A DNA stretch of 64,000 nt from Streptomyces narbonensis (lineage in GTDB: Bacteria; Actinomycetota; Actinomycetes; Streptomycetales; Streptomycetaceae): contig NZ_BMSF01000018.1 of the NCBI RefSeq assembly GCF_014649015.1, positions 62,001-126,000 of the forward strand, read 5' to 3'. Under the pieces are notes generated by a model. That model worked only from the letters and a program-made list of their open reading frames with translations, was not told where the DNA came from and made no database searches. How positions within the stretch are numbered: the first letter of the stretch is position 1; every line of letters starts with the position of its first letter. Both the position numbers and the translations under genes were made by a program. Shown here piece by piece: positions 60,054-64,000 of this stretch.

Positions 60054-63000
60054 GTGGACGACTACGCGGGAAGGGTGCTGGCGGACCGCTACCGCCTGCC
60101 GCTGCCGCCGACCGGCGCGGACGCGGGCCTCGGACCGGACGCGTACGACCTCGCCGAGACGCGCGCCTTCGACACGTACAGCGGGCAGGAGGTCCTGGTC
60201 CGGCAGGTGCCCCTGCCGGAGTTCGTGGACGCAGAGGTGCTCGACGGTGCGGACGGCTCCGCGCAGCCCTACGGGAGCGCCGGGCGGGCTACCCGCCGGC
60301 CGGCCGAGCCCGTCGTGCGCCGGGCGATCGAAGCGGCCCAGGCCGCCGCGCAGATTCCCGACCACCCCCTCCTCGACCAGGTCTTCGACGTCTTCGCGGA
60401 GGCCGGCTCCCTGTGGATAGTGAGCGAGGTCGTGGCGGCCCGGCCGCTGTCCGCGCTGCTCGCCGAGCAGCCCCTGAACCCGTACCGGGCGGCCGAGATC
60501 GGCGCCGACGTCCTCACCGCCCTGCGCGCGCTCCACGCCCACGGCTGGGTCCACCGGAACATCACCGCCCGTACCGTTCTCGTCTGCGACGACGGGCGGG
60601 TGGTCCTCACGGGCCTCGCCGTGGGGGCCGCCGAAGAGGCCCTGTGCGGCTACGCGCCCGTGCCGGAGCCGGGCGACGACGAGCGGGAGTTCGGGGCGAG
60701 GTTCGGGGCCGGGACGGGATCCGGGACGGGGACCGGCTTCGCGTCCCGGGAGTTCGAGCCGGACTTCCCGCGCGCACCCGAGCCGGAGTTCGCCGAGGTG
60801 TACACCTCCGACCTGTACGAGGCCGAGGTCCACGAGGAGACGGAGACCGAGGGCGGGGAGGAGTTCGGGGAGGAGTCCGAGGAGGTCCTCGGGGAGGTCT
60901 TCGAGGAGGCCGAGGACGGGTTCGAGGACGAGTTCGAGGAGTCCGAGGAGCTCGCGTACGGGACGGGCTCGGGCGAGGAGCTGCTCGGGGAGACCGCCGA
61001 CGAGTACGGCTCCGACGAGTACGGCTCCGAGGAGTACGCGGCCGGGGTGTACGCGGCCGAGGCGTACGCCGTCGAGGAGTACGGCTCCGAGGGCTACGGC
61101 TTCGACCGGTACCGGCGGTCCGGCCAGGACGAGTACGCCTCCGACGGCCACGGCACCGACGCCTACGCGTCCGAGCCCGAGGACGGGAGCGACGGATCCG
61201 CAGCCGACCCGTACGGGCGGGAGTCCTACGGGGCCGACCCGTACGGCGCGGGAGCCAGGTCCGCGCCCGGGCCCCGCACCGGGGCGGAGCCCCCGGCGAT
61301 CGCCCCGCCGCCCACCGCCGACGTCCGGGCCGCACGTGCCGGGGCCATCGCCGCGTACCGCGCGGGGGCGCGCGCCGCGGCGCGGCTCGGCGAGTCCGGG
61401 GCGCTCCCCGTCCAGCGCCCCGCGCCGACCGAGCCGCCCACGCCACCGGGCCAGGCGGCGGTCCCCGCCCCCGCGCCCCCACCGCCCCCGGCCCCGGTGC
61501 CCGCGTCCGGGGCGCCCGAGCCGCAGTGGTGGTCGCAGGCCGCGGACGACGAGGACGACGACGAGGACGACGACGAGGGCGGCGGCACGTCGTACGGCGG
61601 CCCGCAGGCAGGTCCTCCGCCGCGCGTGCACCTCGCCGGCAACTGGAGCGACGGACCTCACGCGGCGCGTGACGGCTCCGGACCGGTCCCCGCAGGCGGC
61701 TCGGGCCCGGGCCGCGGCCCCGTGCTGCCCGGCTCGGGCCGCCCGGCACTGCCCGCCGGGTACACGGCCGCGACCCCCGACCCCGCCCGCCTCCCGGTCG
61801 CCGCCGGTGCCGCCGGACCGGCGGGTACCGAGGGGCGCGTCGCCGTACCGGCCCAGGTCCATCGCGGCCCCACCACGCGCCTAGACGCCGAGCGGGCCCG
61901 TCAGACCCGGATCGCCGTCGTCGGCGCGGTCACCGAGCGCTGGGCGCCCGAGCAGGCCGGCCCCGTGCACGAGAACTGGCGGCTCGCCCCGCCCATCGGT
62001 CCCGCCACCGACCTGTGGGCGCTCGGCGCGCTGCTCTACCGGGCCGTCCAGGGCCACGCCCCCTACCCGGAGGACAGCGCCGCCGAGCTCGTCCAGCTGG
62101 TCTGCGCCGAACCGCCCGCCTTCGCCGAGGAGTGCGGGCCGCTGCGTCCGGTCGTGGAGTCCCTGCTGCGCCAGGACCCCACCGAGCGACCCGACTTCGA
62201 GGAGCTGCGCGGCTGGCTGCGCTCCCTCGTGCGGTCGGCTCCGGAGCCGGAGGCCGGCCTCGGAGCCGTACCGCTGCCGTCCTTCGACGAGAAGCGGCTG
62301 CCGATCGTGCGCCGCCGCGGCGAGCTGGTGCGCCGACGCCGCAGGGGCGCGGGTGCCGGGGCGGGCCGCCACCGCCACAAGCGCGGCAAGGACCCCCGCC
62401 CCGCGCAGCCCGCGCCGGTCCCTCACGAGGCCCTCTACGAAGCGGGGCCCGCGCCCGCCCACCGGGGCGGATACGCCGACGCGCGGGCGGAGTTCCAGGA
62501 GGAGATCCCGCAGCGCGCGCCGCGGGCGCCCCGTGCGCCCCGCGCTCCCGGGGCCCCGCGTGCCCTCGGCCGTACGCTGCTGCTGCTCGTCCTGCTCCTG
62601 CTCGGCGGCGGCGTGGCGTACGCGGTCCTCTTCCTGCCGGGCGACGGCGAGGAGCCCGGCGCGTCACCCCGTACCACCGCGACCGCGGACCGGCCCGCCG
62701 AACCGTCGGACGAGCCGTCAGGGGGACAGTCCACCGAGCCGCCCGCCCAGCCGTCCACCGAGCCTTCCCCGACGCCTTCCGGCAAGCCTTCCACCAAGCC
62801 GTCCACCACCCCGCCCGCGGCCGATCCGTCGGGGCCCGCCCTGGCCGCCGGTTACGCCCTGCGCCAGGACCCGGAGGGCTTCCGGATCGGGGTCCCGAAG
62901 GGCTGGCGGCGCAGTCCGATCAACGACGCCGGGCAAGTGCGCTACACGGGCGGCGACTTCATGATGATCGTCGTCCCCGGCCGCGACAGCGTCAGCGACC

Positions 63001-63296
63001 ACGGCTCGGACCCGCTGGAGTACCAGAACTCCAAGGAGCGGGAACTGGACCCCGTGCGGGCGACGAGCTGGGGGGTCGTGGAAGAGGCGCGCCGGATCAC
63101 CATCGGTACGACGGTGACGGCCACGGGCAGTTACACCTGGCCGGACAGCACGGGCCGCATCGTCTTCGTCCGCAACTTCGCCGTGATCGACGGCGGCAGG
63201 TACCACGTCGTCCAGGTCATCGGCCCGAAGAACGAGCGCGCGAAGGTCTCCGAGGTCTTCGACGAGGCCACGAAGGGGTTCCGTCCGGGCCGCTGA
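60054..63296 (+). CDS. Transmembrane pseudokinase with insertion-split kinase domain
   Basis: The 1080-aa protein starts as a kinase N-lobe (RVLADRYRLPLPP) but lacks the Gly-rich loop. The ATP-anchoring Lys position reads LVRQVPL. HRD is HRNITARTVLV (near residue 165) and DFG is replaced in VVLTGLAVGAA (near 185). An insertion of about 400 residues follows, very acidic and Tyr-rich (EEYGSDEYGSEEYAA), then Pro-rich. The kinase C-lobe resumes near 617 (ERWAPEQAG, DLWALGALLYRAVQG, LLRQDPTERPDFEEL). A TM helix lies near 840-860, and an ectodomain near 930-1080 starts GYALRQDPEGFRIGVPKGW, like the upstream kinase. GTG 60054 has GGGGAGGC six bases upstream. Confidence 0.92.
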   Translation: MDDYAGRVLADRYRLPLPPTGADAGLGPDAYDLAETRAFDTYSGQEVLVRQVPLPEFVDAEVLDGADGSAQPYGSAGRATRRPAEPVVRRAIEAAQAAAQIPDHPLLDQVFDVFAEAGSLWIVSEVVAARPLSALLAEQPLNPYRAAEIGADVLTALRALHAHGWVHRNITARTVLVCDDGRVVLTGLAVGAAEEALCGYAPVPEPGDDEREFGARFGAGTGSGTGTGFASREFEPDFPRAPEPEFAEVYTSDLYEAEVHEETETEGGEEFGEESEEVLGEVFEEAEDGFEDEFEESEELAYGTGSGEELLGETADEYGSDEYGSEEYAAGVYAAEAYAVEEYGSEGYGFDRYRRSGQDEYASDGHGTDAYASEPEDGSDGSAADPYGRESYGADPYGAGARSAPGPRTGAEPPAIAPPPTADVRAARAGAIAAYRAGARAAARLGESGALPVQRPAPTEPPTPPGQAAVPAPAPPPPPAPVPASGAPEPQWWSQAADDEDDDEDDDEGGGTSYGGPQAGPPPRVHLAGNWSDGPHAARDGSGPVPAGGSGPGRGPVLPGSGRPALPAGYTAATPDPARLPVAAGAAGPAGTEGRVAVPAQVHRGPTTRLDAERARQTRIAVVGAVTERWAPEQAGPVHENWRLAPPIGPATDLWALGALLYRAVQGHAPYPEDSAAELVQLVCAEPPAFAEECGPLRPVVESLLRQDPTERPDFEELRGWLRSLVRSAPEPEAGLGAVPLPSFDEKRLPIVRRRGELVRRRRRGAGAGAGRHRHKRGKDPRPAQPAPVPHEALYEAGPAPAHRGGYADARAEFQEEIPQRAPRAPRAPRAPGAPRALGRTLLLLVLLLLGGGVAYAVLFLPGDGEEPGASPRTTATADRPAEPSDEPSGGQSTEPPAQPSTEPSPTPSGKPSTKPSTTPPAADPSGPALAAGYALRQDPEGFRIGVPKGWRRSPINDAGQVRYTGGDFMMIVVPGRDSVSDHGSDPLEYQNSKERELDPVRATSWGVVEEARRITIGTTVTATGSYTWPDSTGRIVFVRNFAVIDGGRYHVVQVIGPKNERAKVSEVFDEATKGFRPGR

Positions 63297-63431
63297 GAGG
63301 GGCGGGGGAGGCGGGGGTGCCCGGAATGCCCATCGGCCCCCGGTCACAGTGCTGTTCCTATGACGGCCCCGAGGTTCCACAGTCCGTGCCCCCCTCCGTA
63401 ACCTGGCATCAGAAGGAACGGGCGGGGGCAA

Positions 63432-64000
63432 GTGGAACATTCTCAGAGCACAGGGGCGGGCCTGTTGCTCGCGGGCCGTTACCGGCTCGGCGAGTGCATC
63501 GGCCGCGGCGGTATGGGCAAGGTCTGGCGCGCCCACGACGAGGTCCTTCACCGCGTGGTCGCGGTGAAGGAGCTGACAGCGGGGCGGTTCGTCGCGGAGG
63601 CCGACCGGCTCGTGCTGCACGCGCGGACGCAGAAGGAGGCGCGGGCCGCCGCGCGGATCACCCACCCCGGCGTGGTCACCGTCCATGACGTCCTGGAGCA
63701 CGACAGCCGCCCGTGGATCGTCATGCAGTACGTCGACGGACCCTCGCTCGCCGACGCCGCCAAGGAGGCGGGGGCGATCGAGCCCCGCGAGGCGGCCAGG
63801 GTCGGACTGCACGTCCTCGGCGCGCTGCGGGCCGCGCACGCGGCCGGAGTGCTGCACCGGGACGTCAAGCCGGGCAACGTCCTGCTGGCGCGGGACGGGC
63901 GCGTGCTCATCACCGACTTCGGGATCGCGGCGATCGAGGGCGACTCGACGATCACCCGCACCGGGGAGATCGTCGGCTCCATCGACTACCTGGCACCCGA
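63432..64000 (+). CDS. Serine/threonine protein kinase (partial, runs off the window)
   Basis: The first 189 residues of a third kinase. It begins VEHSQSTGAGLLLAGRYRLGE and has the loop GRGGMGKVWRA, Lys in AVKELTA, HRDVKPGNVLLA, DFGIAAIEGDSTITRTGE and SIDYLAPE at the window end. All catalytic residues are present. The short N-terminus contrasts with the first kinase. The GTG start at 63432 lies 135 bases after the pseudokinase. Confidence 0.9.
   Translation, partial: MEHSQSTGAGLLLAGRYRLGECIGRGGMGKVWRAHDEVLHRVVAVKELTAGRFVAEADRLVLHARTQKEARAAARITHPGVVTVHDVLEHDSRPWIVMQYVDGPSLADAAKEAGAIEPREAARVGLHVLGALRAAHAAGVLHRDVKPGNVLLARDGRVLITDFGIAAIEGDSTITRTGEIVGSIDYLAP

Noticed and set aside
1..64000. CRISPR arrays, tRNA or rRNA genes, insertion sequences, attachment sites
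   Set aside because: None seen: no regularly spaced repeats of 25-40 bases with spacers, no cloverleaf or CCA-ended gene, no transposase or integrase motifs.

Overview
The window is a stretch of Streptomyces chromosome. Base composition is very high in GC, codon third positions are almost all G or C, GTG starts are frequent, and the gene content is diagnostic: whiD, bldM, an ECF sigma factor of the ShbA type, a His-tailed GroEL1, CIRCE-controlled groESL1, IdeR/DmdR-type iron boxes and a run of serine/threonine kinases. From memory the order matches the core segment of model streptomycetes from rplQ-truA through alr, tsaD, groESL and guaB to glpD and a kinase cluster. No tRNA, rRNA, CRISPR array, prophage or transposase was seen.

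Region by region. 1-6.5 kb: end of rplQ, truA, a Gln/Pro-rich membrane protein, an ABC-F ATPase, rplM-rpsI with a HrdB-like promoter and a strong terminator, then glmM. 6.6-11.9 kb: DUF389 membrane protein, coaA, a lipoprotein, glmS and acpS. 12-14.2 kb: an iron-box-controlled, translationally coupled pair (secreted beta-rich protein plus sortase-anchored beta-propeller). 14.2-23.5 kb: nnr, a secreted L,D-transpeptidase, alr, an alpha/beta hydrolase, tsaE, a second iron-box gene (75 aa), a YkuD-like protein lacking its catalytic Cys, and the compact tsaB-rimI-tsaD-84 aa unit. 23.5-31.5 kb: two paralogous NodB deacetylase lipoproteins, a YCII protein with an ECF42-like sigma gene that is frameshifted, a beta-propeller/unknown pair, a THUMP-like methyltransferase and small lipoprotein and membrane genes. 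31.7-34 kb: two CIRCE operators, groES and groEL1. 34-38.2 kb: a SnoaL-like protein and an 1143-aa STAND-type NTPase with a helical-repeat tail. 38.2-45.6 kb: a carbohydrate uptake locus (solute-binding protein, two permeases, 2-hydroxyacid dehydrogenase, DeoR/LacI hybrid regulator, divergent DUF2264 protein) with shared operator motifs. 45.6-48.1 kb: SDR, MOSC and LysR genes. 48.1-53.3 kb: developmental and purine block whiD, bldM (with a BldN-type promoter), shbA, guaB and guaB3. 53.3-57.1 kb: a small membrane protein, a nucleotide-sugar-dehydrogenase-like protein missing catalytic residues, and glpD. 57.3-64 kb: three kinase-family genes in tandem, the middle one a pseudokinase whose kinase fold is split by a roughly 400-residue acidic, Tyr-rich insertion; the last runs off the window.

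Most of the window is housekeeping: cell-wall precursor supply (glmM, glmS, alr), tRNA modification (truA, tsaB/D/E), CoA and ACP activation (coaA, acpS), nucleotide supply (guaB) and protein folding. The unusual material is mostly degenerate enzymes kept as full-length genes (YkuD-like, nucleotide-sugar dehydrogenase-like, pseudokinase), the STAND protein, and the iron-regulated surface pair.
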